Positions 17,514 to 23,838 of a stretch of DNA of 38,076 nucleotides are shown here, piece after piece. The stretch covers positions 1-38,076 of the forward strand of contig NZ_JAIWPR010000058.1 in the NCBI RefSeq assembly GCF_021191635.1. Reading direction: 5' to 3'. This DNA comes from Alterluteimonas quercicellularis (GTDB lineage Bacteria > Pseudomonadota > Gammaproteobacteria > Xanthomonadales > Xanthomonadaceae). The position numbers were made by a program, and so were the translations under genes. Position 1 is the first letter of the stretch. Each line of letters opens with the position of its first letter. The notes below the pieces were generated by a model. It made no database searches and had not been told where the DNA came from. It saw only the letters and a program-made list of their open reading frames with translations.

Positions 17514-18389
17514 ATGCGTTCCGAGCGCCTGTTCCTGTGCACCCTGGCTGCGGCCGCCCTCTGCGCCGCGGCACCGTCCCGCGCCGGAGACGCAAGCGCG
17601 TGCGATCCGCTGCTGCCGTTGTTGCAGGCCGCGTATCCGGGGCTGTCCGCCCTGCCTTCGTCCGCGTCCCATCCGGAGAACGCACGCTACCGGGTGGATG
17701 CCGAGCGGGTGCTGGACCTGGCGCCCCAAGGCCCCAGCGCCTTCAACGCCCATGTTGCGGTGTGCAAGCCATGGCCCGCGCGCGCGGGTCTGCTGCTGGT
17801 GGCCGTCCCCCTGTTGCACGCTGACGGCGAGCGCGAAGACGCGCATCGTGCCGACGTCGATCTCCTGGTCGTGGACGCGGCGTCCGGCCAGCCGCGCCAG
17901 CGCCTGCGCCTGCCCGAGGCGGCCTCGGACGACGCCATGATGCTGCGATCGATCGTACTGGACACCGCTCGCTACGACCTGGCGCCGGACAACCGGGCCT
18001 TCGGCCTCCGACTGACCCGCGAGAACAATTCGCGCGCCAACCCGGCCAGTGTGACGGTGCTCTACCTGATCGACCGGCCCCACGGCGACACCGGTCCCCT
18101 GCGGCGGGTGCTGGACAACCTGGTCGTCAATGCCGAAGGGGGCGAATGGGACACGGACTGCGCAGGCGAATTTCATTCGTCCGCATCGACGCTGTCCATG
18201 GCCGCGGGAATCACGAACGGGCTACACGATATCGTGCTTCGCAGCACCTCCGAGACACGCCGGAACGGCATCGAGCGCGGCGAATGCGTCGAACAGGCCA
18301 CGGACAAGGGAGTGAACCGCGAGACCTTGCGCTTCGATGGCCGGCAGTACCCCGTGCCCCTGACCCTGCACGCCACCGCGGAGGGCTGA
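17514..18389 (+). CDS. Hypothetical secreted protein
   Basis: A 291-residue protein that I do not recognise. The ATG at 17514 gives a clean signal peptide (MRSERLFLCTLAAAALCAAAPSRA, cleavage before GDASACDP). The mature part has scattered Cys residues (in ACDPLL, AVCKPW, DTDCAGEF and GECVEQ), compatible with periplasmic disulfides. It alternates beta-rich segments such as LLLVAVPLLHAD and ADVDLLVVDA, and has a charged C-terminal region. There is no membrane anchor, lipobox or catalytic signature. GC content here is close to genome-typical, unlike the smaller genes upstream. It lies between repeat copies 3 and 4. Confidence 0.7.
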   Translation: MRSERLFLCTLAAAALCAAAPSRAGDASACDPLLPLLQAAYPGLSALPSSASHPENARYRVDAERVLDLAPQGPSAFNAHVAVCKPWPARAGLLLVAVPLLHADGEREDAHRADVDLLVVDAASGQPRQRLRLPEAASDDAMMLRSIVLDTARYDLAPDNRAFGLRLTRENNSRANPASVTVLYLIDRPHGDTGPLRRVLDNLVVNAEGGEWDTDCAGEFHSSASTLSMAAGITNGLHDIVLRSTSETRRNGIERGECVEQATDKGVNRETLRFDGRQYPVPLTLHATAEG

Positions 18390-18400
18390 CGCCAATAACC

Positions 18401-18415
18401 GGGTCAGGTTCACTT
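18401..18415 (+). repeat. GGTTCACTT repeat, single arm (copy 4)
   Basis: GGGTCAGGTTCACTT matches the left arm of copy 3. No complementary right arm follows, so only a half element remains between the secreted-protein gene and the sdpR-like promoter. Confidence 0.6.
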
Positions 18416-18430
18416 CTTTGCCCTTGCCTC

Positions 18431-18460
18431 TTGACATATTTAGATGATTAGCTAATCATC
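18431..18460 (+). promoter_or_regulatory. Promoter and 18-bp palindromic operator of the sdpR-like gene
   Basis: TTGACA (18431-18436) is a consensus -35 box. After 16 bases TAATCA (18453-18458) is a possible -10. GATGATTAGCTAATCATC (18443-18460) is a perfect 18-bp palindrome that covers the spacer and the -10, a typical site for an ArsR-family repressor. The ATG follows 5 bases after the palindrome, so the transcript probably starts at or next to the start codon. Autorepression is inferred from family behaviour. Confidence 0.75.
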
Positions 18461-18465
18461 GCACA

Positions 18466-18768
18466 ATGAGCCAGGTGTTCAGAGCCCTTTCCGATCCCAC
18501 CCGCCGGCGGGTGTTGCAGCTTCTGCGGCAAGGGCCGATGAGCGCGGGTCAGCTGAGCGATCAGTTCGACGTCTCCAAGCCGACGATGTCTGCGCACTTC
18601 GCCGTGCTGAAGGATGCCGACCTGGTGCACGCCGAGAAGGTCGGCAAGTCCGTGATCTATCACCTGAAGCTCTCGGTGCTCGAAGAAGCGCTGCTGGGCT
18701 TCGTCCATTCCTTCGGCGTCGGTGCGGAGGCGCCAAAGCCCGGAAACAAGAAGGAGAGTGCGCGATGA
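18466..18768 (+). CDS. ArsR/SdpR-family winged-helix autorepressor
   Basis: A 100-residue ArsR-type winged helix. It has FRALSDPTRRRVLQLLRQG (helices 1-2), SAGQLSDQFDVSKPTMSAHFAVLKDADLV (helix-turn-helix) and the beta-wing VGKSVIYHLKLSVLEEAL. It lacks the metal-binding Cys motif (ELCVCDL) of ArsR/SmtB sensors and matches the SdpR autorepressor subgroup, including the MSxVFRALSDPTRRR start and the SxPTxSxHxxxLKxAxLV helix. There is no Shine-Dalgarno, and the mRNA looks leaderless. It overlaps the membrane-protein gene by ATGA. In Bacillus SdpR is sequestered by the membrane protein SdpI when the SdpC toxin is bound; a similar membrane-titration circuit is inferred here. Confidence 0.85.
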   Translation: MSQVFRALSDPTRRRVLQLLRQGPMSAGQLSDQFDVSKPTMSAHFAVLKDADLVHAEKVGKSVIYHLKLSVLEEALLGFVHSFGVGAEAPKPGNKKESAR

Positions 18769-19139
18769 ACAAGGAACTCATCCCATGGCTCGCCTGGGCA
18801 GTCGGTATCGTCGTGGTGGCGCTCGGCGCGCGCTACGCGCGCGAGCTGGGTTACATCGACAGCGAGACGACCACACGCGTGGTGATCGGCCTCAACGGGC
18901 TCATGATCGCCTGGATGGGCAATCGGATGCCCAAGGCCATCGCCCCGAACGCCTGGGTCCGACAGGTCAAACGGATTGGAGGCTGGTCCCTGGCGCTGAG
19001 CGGGCTCGTCTACGCGGGACTGTGGGCGTTCGCCCCGATCCCGGTGGCGAAAGTGGTCGGGTCCGCCGCGGTCATTGCCGGAATCGCGGTGACGTTCGGC
19101 TATTGCCTGTCGCTGCGGGCCAAGGCGAAAGCGGCCTGA
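18765..19139 (+). CDS. SdpI-like integral membrane protein (short form)
   Basis: A 124-residue membrane protein with about four hydrophobic segments: 6-23, 40-52, 73-91 and 97-116. The segment GLNGLMIAWMGNRMPKAIAPNAWVRQ resembles the SdpI signature (GNxxPKxxxNxxxGxR), but the GxR part appears as WVRQ. It is shorter than Bacillus SdpI (about 207 residues) and lacks that protein's N-terminal DUF1648-type half. The start overlaps the repressor stop as ATGA, with AAGGAG 8 bases upstream, so the two are co-translated. Family assignment rests on this motif plus the genetic pairing with an SdpR-like repressor, and is moderate. No SdpABC toxin genes are visible. Confidence 0.65.
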   Translation: MNKELIPWLAWAVGIVVVALGARYARELGYIDSETTTRVVIGLNGLMIAWMGNRMPKAIAPNAWVRQVKRIGGWSLALSGLVYAGLWAFAPIPVAKVVGSAAVIAGIAVTFGYCLSLRAKAKAA

Positions 19140-19342
19140 CAGTTCGTTCGGGTTGACTCCGACTTCCTACGGCGGGAAACACGCTTTCCCAACACGAGGC
19201 GCCGCGGAGCGTCGCGTCGCCTCCGGCTGCCAAGGGGCCTCCAGGACGCTGCGGGATGGCCGCTCCTCCAGGGACTCCAGGTCCGCGGCGGGCAGCGCCC
19301 TCGCTCGGACGCCCGGGTCCAAGTAGGCCGGCTTCTCCGCCC

Positions 19343-19588
19343 TCAACCCCGCAGCTGGAAATCCGGCGCCTCGTTGACGGTGCCGTCGGTCTCCAGCGAC
19401 ACCCAGCGGCTGCCGTCGCGGCTGAAGAGGACCGGCACCGGGTCCTGGAACAGCGGCCGGCGCACGAAGCGCAGCTGCCAGCCGAACTGCTCCAGCAGCG
19501 GCAGCGCGGCCTGCTGCTCGGGTGTCAGCAAGCCGCGCAGTTGCTCGGGGTCGAGGCGGGCGCCCTTGCGGCGTTCGCGACCTTGCAC
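19343..19588 (-). CDS. Conserved small hypothetical protein
   Basis: An 81-residue soluble protein starting at GTG (19588), with GGAG 8 bases upstream. It is basic at the N-terminus (MQGRERRKGARLDPEQLRGLLTPEQQAAL), followed by LEQFGWQLRFVRRPLFQDP and WVSLETDGTVNEAP. The pattern of a basic start, a helix, then a small beta region with FVRRP looks like a short protein seen widely in gammaproteobacteria. I cannot give it a family name or function. It is transcribed divergently from the S46 peptidase gene. Between this gene and the sdpI-like gene, 19140-19342 holds only a weak 6-bp GGGAAA/TTTCCC hairpin near 19174. Confidence 0.7.
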   Translation of the reverse strand: MQGRERRKGARLDPEQLRGLLTPEQQAALPLLEQFGWQLRFVRRPLFQDPVPVLFSRDGSRWVSLETDGTVNEAPDFQLRG

Positions 19589-19757
19589 ACGAGGACTCCG
19601 GTGGGTTCGGCCGCTATTGTGGACGCAGGCGCGCGATGGCGTCTTGACGCCATGCGCGGCCCGGCCGCGGGCGGCGCATGGCGCCGACGAGCGGACCGCG
19701 CCAGCCGGCTTGGGCTACGATGCGCCGTCCGCCCGATCCGGGCCCGAGGGGAACTCG

Positions 19758-21806
19758 ATGAAACGCGCGCTCGTCCTGGCCATCGCCGGCTTCGCCGCCA
19801 CGCCCGTCCTCGCCGCCGAAGGCATGTGGACGCTCGACAACCTGCCCGTCGAGGCGATGCGCTCGGCCTACGGCTTCGCGCCGGACGCCGACTGGGTGCG
19901 GCATGCGATGCGGTCCTCGGTGCGGCTGGCGGGCGGCTGCTCGGGCTCGTTCGTGTCCGCCGACGGCCTGGTGCTGACCAACGCGCACTGCATCGTCGGC
20001 TGCGTGCAGGGGCTGTCCTCGCCGGAGAACGACCGCCTCAACGACGGCTTCGTGGCCCGCTCGCGCGGCGAGGAACTGCAGTGCCCGGCCGAGGAGCTGA
20101 ACGTGCTGCAGGAGATCGAGGACGTCAGCCCGCGCATCGCCCAGGCCACCGCCGGCAGGAGCGGGCGTGCCTACATCGACGCGCGCAACGCCGAGGTCTC
20201 GCGGATCGAGGACGAATGCGTGGGCGACGCCGTGCAGACGCGCCGCTGCGACGTGGTCGCCCTGTATGCCGGCGGCCGCCACCACCTCTACCGCTACGAC
20301 CGCTACCAGGACGTGCGGCTGGTGTTCTCGCCCGAGTACGCCACGGCGTTCTTCGGCGGCGATCCGGACAACTTCAACTTCCCGCGCTACAACCTCGACA
20401 TGGGCCTGCTGCGCGCCTACCGCGACGGCCGCCCTGCGCAGGTCGCGGACCACTTCACCCTGGATCCCGAGGGCGCGCAGCCGGGCGAGCTGACGATGGT
20501 CACCGGCCACCCGGGCCGCACCCAGCGCCAGCTCACCGTCGCGCAGCTGGAGCGCATGCGCGACGTGGACCTGATCAACAGCCTGCTGCAGCTGGCCGAG
20601 CGCCGCGCGATGCTGGCCCAGTACGCGCGCGCGTCCGAGGAAGCCGCGCGGCAGGCGCAGTCGGACCTCACCTTCACCGAGAACAGCTACAAGGTCTTCC
20701 GCGGCCAGCTGCAGGCGCTGCTGGACCCGCAGGTGTTCGCCGCCAAGCGCGAGCAGGAGACCGAATTGCGCGCGTCGGCCGCGTCGCCGCAGCCCTGGGA
20801 CGAGATCGCACGGGCGCAGCGGGTGCGCCGCGAGCTGTACTTCCCGCACCGGTTGATCGGCGAGCAGCGCGCCTTCGACAGCCGCTACTTCCAGTTCGCC
20901 TCGATCCTGCTGCGCGGCGGCGACGAGCGGCCCAGGCCGAACGCCGAGCGCCTGCCGGAGTTCCAGGACGCCGGGCTGCCGCGGCTGGAGCAGACGCTGT
21001 TCTCGCAGGCGCCGCTGTACCCGGAATTCGAGACCGCCAAGCTGACCCATTCGCTGTCGAAGTTCCGCGAGCTGCTGGGCACCGACCACCCGACGGTGAA
21101 GCAGGTGCTGGGCGGCAAGTCGCCCGAGGCGGTCGCGGCCGAGCTGGTCGCGGGCACCACGCTCGGCGACGCCGCCGAGCGCGAGCGGCTGTGGCGCGGC
21201 GGCAAGGCCGCGGTGGACGCCTCGCCCGACCCCTTCATCCGGCTCGCCCGTGCGATCGACGCGGGCTCGCGCGAACTTCGCAGCCGCTTCGAATCTGACG
21301 TGGAGTCGGTCGAGTCGCGCAACGCCGAGCTGATCGCCAAGGCGCGCTTCGACAAGTACGGCACCAGCGTGTACCCGGACGCGACCTTCACCCTGCGCCT
21401 GTCCTACGGCGAGGTGCGCGGCTGGAACGAGCCGGGCGTGGGCGAGATCGCGCCGTACACCGAGGTCGGCGGCGTGTTCGCACGCAACACCGGCTTCGCG
21501 CCCTACGCGCTGCCGCAGCGCTGGCTGGACGCCCAGGACCGGCTCGATGCCGCCACCCGCTTCAACTTCGTCAGCACCAACGACATCATCGGCGGCAACT
21601 CCGGTAGCCCGGTGATCGACCGCGACGCGCGGGTGGTGGGCCTGGCCTTCGATGGCAACATCCACTCGCTGGGCGGCAACTTCTGGTACGACGAAACGCT
21701 CAACCGCACCGTCTCGGTGCACAGCGCCGCGATGCTGGAGGCGCTGGAGACGGTCTACGACGCGCCCGCGCTGGTGGAGGAACTGCGCGCGGCCGACGCA
21801 CCCTAG
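19758..21806 (+). CDS. S46 family dipeptidyl peptidase (DPP7-like)
   Basis: A 682-residue periplasmic serine peptidase that removes dipeptides from peptide N-termini. The signal peptide is MKRALVLAIAGFAATPVLAA, followed by EGMWTLDNLP, the standard S46 start. The catalytic triad is visible: His77 in TNAHC, Asp214 in FPRYNLDMG (the HTGD position), and Ser615 in GGNSGSP. The residue after FD in VGLAFDGN is Gly633. In characterised S46 enzymes Gly here goes with DPP7-type preference for hydrophobic P1 residues, whereas Arg marks Asp/Glu-specific DPP11. The ATG at 19758 is chosen for the signal peptide. The gene belongs with the S9 peptidase at 23.8-26.2 kb in protein catabolism, though they are not in one operon. 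Confidence 0.92.
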   Translation: MKRALVLAIAGFAATPVLAAEGMWTLDNLPVEAMRSAYGFAPDADWVRHAMRSSVRLAGGCSGSFVSADGLVLTNAHCIVGCVQGLSSPENDRLNDGFVARSRGEELQCPAEELNVLQEIEDVSPRIAQATAGRSGRAYIDARNAEVSRIEDECVGDAVQTRRCDVVALYAGGRHHLYRYDRYQDVRLVFSPEYATAFFGGDPDNFNFPRYNLDMGLLRAYRDGRPAQVADHFTLDPEGAQPGELTMVTGHPGRTQRQLTVAQLERMRDVDLINSLLQLAERRAMLAQYARASEEAARQAQSDLTFTENSYKVFRGQLQALLDPQVFAAKREQETELRASAASPQPWDEIARAQRVRRELYFPHRLIGEQRAFDSRYFQFASILLRGGDERPRPNAERLPEFQDAGLPRLEQTLFSQAPLYPEFETAKLTHSLSKFRELLGTDHPTVKQVLGGKSPEAVAAELVAGTTLGDAAERERLWRGGKAAVDASPDPFIRLARAIDAGSRELRSRFESDVESVESRNAELIAKARFDKYGTSVYPDATFTLRLSYGEVRGWNEPGVGEIAPYTEVGGVFARNTGFAPYALPQRWLDAQDRLDAATRFNFVSTNDIIGGNSGSPVIDRDARVVGLAFDGNIHSLGGNFWYDETLNRTVSVHSAAMLEALETVYDAPALVEELRAADAP

Positions 21807-21826
21807 TAGCCCGCGACCAACCCACC

Positions 21827-21849
21827 GTAGGAGCGCGCTCGCGCGCGAC
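21827..21849 (+). repeat. REP-like unit (GTAGGAGCGCGC family), forward
   Basis: GTAGGAGCGCGCTCGCGCGC plus GAC, a palindromic GC-rich unit, lies 20 bases after the S46 peptidase stop. It pairs with an inverted unit at 21956-21978, forming a BIME-like doublet in the intergenic region between convergent genes. Confidence 0.8.
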
Positions 21850-21955
21850 AGCCTCTTTCCGATGCCCGGAAAAAGTGGCGCCCGCCGTCGTTCGCCGGCG
21901 TCCGCGCGCGGGGACGCGTTGGTCTTCTGCCTTGGGTCCGGGGGCACCTGGCCCG

Positions 21956-21978
21956 GTCGCGCGCGAGCGCGCTCCTAC
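21956..21978 (-). repeat. REP-like unit (GTAGGAGCGCGC family), inverted
   Basis: The exact reverse complement of the unit at 21827-21849, separated from it by 106 bases without a gene. The doublet fills most of the 219-base gap between the S46 peptidase gene and hemF. Confidence 0.8.
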
Positions 21979-22025
21979 GGGGGGCCGGGGTGCGCGGATG
22001 CGTCCTGGCGATGCGCCTCGCGCGT

Positions 22026-22940
22026 CTACGGGCCGAATTCGGCCAGCCAGTCGCGCGGCCGCAGGTAGTCGGCCAGCCGTGCCTCGGGGCTGCCGGCCTC
22101 GGCGGCGTAGCCGTACTCCCAGCGCGCCAGCGGCGGCAGGCTCATCAGGATCGATTCGGTGCGCCCGCCCGACTGCAGCCCGAACAGGGTGCCGCGGTCC
22201 CAGACCAGGTTGAACTCGACGTAGCGCCCGCGCCGGTAGAGCTGGAAGGCGCGCTCGCGCTCACCAAAAGGCATGTCCTTGCGGCGCGCGACGATCGGCA
22301 GGTAGGCGTCGAGGAAGCCGTCGCCGACCGCGCGCAGGTAGCCGAAGTCGCGCGCGAAGTCCTCGGCCAGGTCGTCGAAGAACAGCCCGCCCACGCCGCG
22401 CGTCTCGCCGCGGTGGCGGAGGAAGAAGTAGTCGTCGCACCAGCGCTTGTGCGCCTCGTAGCGCGCCTGCCCGCCGAAGGGCTCGCACAGGGCGCGCGCG
22501 GTGCGGTGCCAGTGCGCGACGTCCTCGTCGACGGGGTAGAACGGGGTCAGGTCGAAGCCGCCGCCGAACCACCAGGCCACGGTCTCGCCGTCGCGGCTGG
22601 CGCGGAAGTGGCGCACGTTGGCGTGCGTGGTCGGCAGGTGCGGGTTGCGCGGGTGGAACACGAGCGATACGCCGACCGCGCGCCACGAGGCGCCGGCCAG
22701 CTCCGGTCGCGCGGCGGTGGCGGAGGGCGGCAGCCGCGTGCCCGATACGTCGGAGAAGCCGATGCCCGCCTGCTCGAACACCGCGCCCTCGCGCAGCACG
22801 CGGGTGCGGCCGCCGCCGCCTTCCTCGCGGGTCCAGAGATCCTCGTGGAAGCGCGCCGTGCCGTCGGCCGCCTCGACGGCGGCGCAGATGCGGTCCTGGA
22901 GCCCGGTGAGGTAGTCGCGGACGGGGGCGAGATCGGTCAT
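22026..22940 (-). CDS. hemF: Oxygen-dependent coproporphyrinogen III oxidase
   Basis: A 304-residue cytosolic enzyme that converts coproporphyrinogen III to protoporphyrinogen IX with O2 in heme biosynthesis. HemF features in order are [52 protein letters not shown], a [19 protein letters not shown] segment, GVGGLFFDD and [31 protein letters not shown]. The length matches the bacterial family (about 300). The gene converges with the S46 peptidase and diverges from the cysteine-dioxygenase-like gene across a 199-base gap holding two similar 21-bp direct repeats. Confidence 0.97.
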   Translation of the reverse strand: MTDLAPVRDYLTGLQDRICAAVEAADGTARFHEDLWTREEGGGGRTRVLREGAVFEQAGIGFSDVSGTRLPPSATAARPELAGASWRAVGVSLVFHPRNPHLPTTHANVRHFRASRDGETVAWWFGGGFDLTPFYPVDEDVAHWHRTARALCEPFGGQARYEAHKRWCDDYFFLRHRGETRGVGGLFFDDLAEDFARDFGYLRAVGDGFLDAYLPIVARRKDMPFGERERAFQLYRRGRYVEFNLVWDRGTLFGLQSGGRTESILMSLPPLARWEYGYAAEAGSPEARLADYLRPRDWLAEFGP

Positions 22941-23139
22941 CGGGGCATTGTAAGTCGGGCGCCAATCGCGCGTCCGCAGCGCCGTCGTTGCAGCGGCCGC
23001 GCACGGGTCACGCGTCCGTAACCGCGGCCTCGCGCATCACATGCAGCATGCCGCCTGCGTGACGCATCGGTAACGCGGCTTTAGCGCAATCTCAACGTTC
23101 TCGCGGTCATCGTATTCGTCAACGAAAGGGGGAACGCCC

Positions 23140-23736
23140 ATGCAGAACACCACGCTCGCACGGCAGGACGCGACATCGTTCCCGCTGCTCGACGACATCG
23201 TCGTCCTGGCCGATGCCGCCATGCGCGCCGGCGATCCGGCCCGCATCGTCGACCGCCTGACCGTGGGCCTGCGCGGCCTGCTGGCCGGCCACGACGAGGC
23301 GCTGCCGGCCTGGCTGCTCGACGGCGCGCCGGAGGGCTACGTGCGCCGCGAGCTGTACCGCTCGCGCAGCCGCGGTTACCAGATCGTCGCGATCACCTGG
23401 GCGCCGGGGCAGGGCAGCCCGGTGCACGACCACGGCGACACCTGGGGCATCGAGGCGCTGCTGCGCGGCCGGCTGGAAGTGGTCGACTACCGCGTCGTCG
23501 CGCGCCACCGCGCGCTGGCCGAGCTGCGCCCGGCCGCCAGCCACACGCTGGAGCCGGGCACGGTGATCGGCCTGCTGCCGCCGCACGACCTGCACGCCTG
23601 CCGCAACGCCAGCGCCCGCGAGACCGCGGTGAGCCTGCACATCTACGGGCGTGCCCTGGACGCGGTCAAGCGCTACGCCCAGGTCGGCGACGCGCTCTAC
23701 CGCCCGCAGCGCATCCGCCTGGCGGTGGTCGACTAG
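23140..23736 (+). CDS. Cysteine dioxygenase-like cupin
   Basis: A 198-residue cupin of the cysteine dioxygenase (CDO) type, which uses mononuclear iron and O2 to oxidise a thiol to a sulfinate. The two-His cupin motif is SPVHDHGDTWGIEALLRG with His96 and His98. The third His is in PPHDLHACRN (His152, or His149). Arg69/Arg70 in YVRREL match the substrate-carboxylate Arg region (YxRN) of CDO. Cysteine or a related thiol such as 3-mercaptopropionate may be the substrate; the sequence alone cannot separate them. AAGGGGG lies 7 bases before the ATG. A REP-like doublet follows the gene. Confidence 0.82.
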   Translation: MQNTTLARQDATSFPLLDDIVVLADAAMRAGDPARIVDRLTVGLRGLLAGHDEALPAWLLDGAPEGYVRRELYRSRSRGYQIVAITWAPGQGSPVHDHGDTWGIEALLRGRLEVVDYRVVARHRALAELRPAASHTLEPGTVIGLLPPHDLHACRNASARETAVSLHIYGRALDAVKRYAQVGDALYRPQRIRLAVVD

Positions 23737-23759
23737 CGGGCCGGCGGGCGAGCGCTCGT

Positions 23760-23782
23760 GTAGGAGCGCGCTCGCGCGCGAC
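23760..23782 (+). repeat. REP-like unit (GTAGGAGCGCGC family), forward
   Basis: Identical to the unit at 21827-21849. It lies 23 bases after the stop of the cysteine-dioxygenase-like gene and pairs with a diverged inverted copy at 23808-23828. Confidence 0.8.
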
Positions 23783-23807
23783 CGGGCTCCACCCGCGGCG
23801 TCCGGCC

Positions 23808-23828
23808 GCGGGCGAGCGCGCTCCTGCG
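23808..23828 (-). repeat. REP-like unit, inverted and diverged
   Basis: GCGGGCGAGCGCGCTCCTGC, the inverted partner of the 23760 unit with several changes at its edges. It sits 10 bases before the 3' end of the leftward S9 peptidase gene, so the doublet occupies the convergent gap. Confidence 0.65.
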
Positions 23829-23838
23829 GATCTCCGAG

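Noticed and set aside
16187..18415. Integron gene-cassette array with attC sites
   Set aside because: The alternating gene/repeat layout suggested it, but the repeat GTTCACT does not fit the attC core GTTRRRY, and no integron integrase is in the window. A RAYT-type REP is the better explanation.
19174..19190. GGGAAA / TTTCCC hairpin after the sdpI-like gene as a terminator
   Set aside because: Only six base pairs, three of them A:T, and no T-tract. It is too weak to list as a feature.
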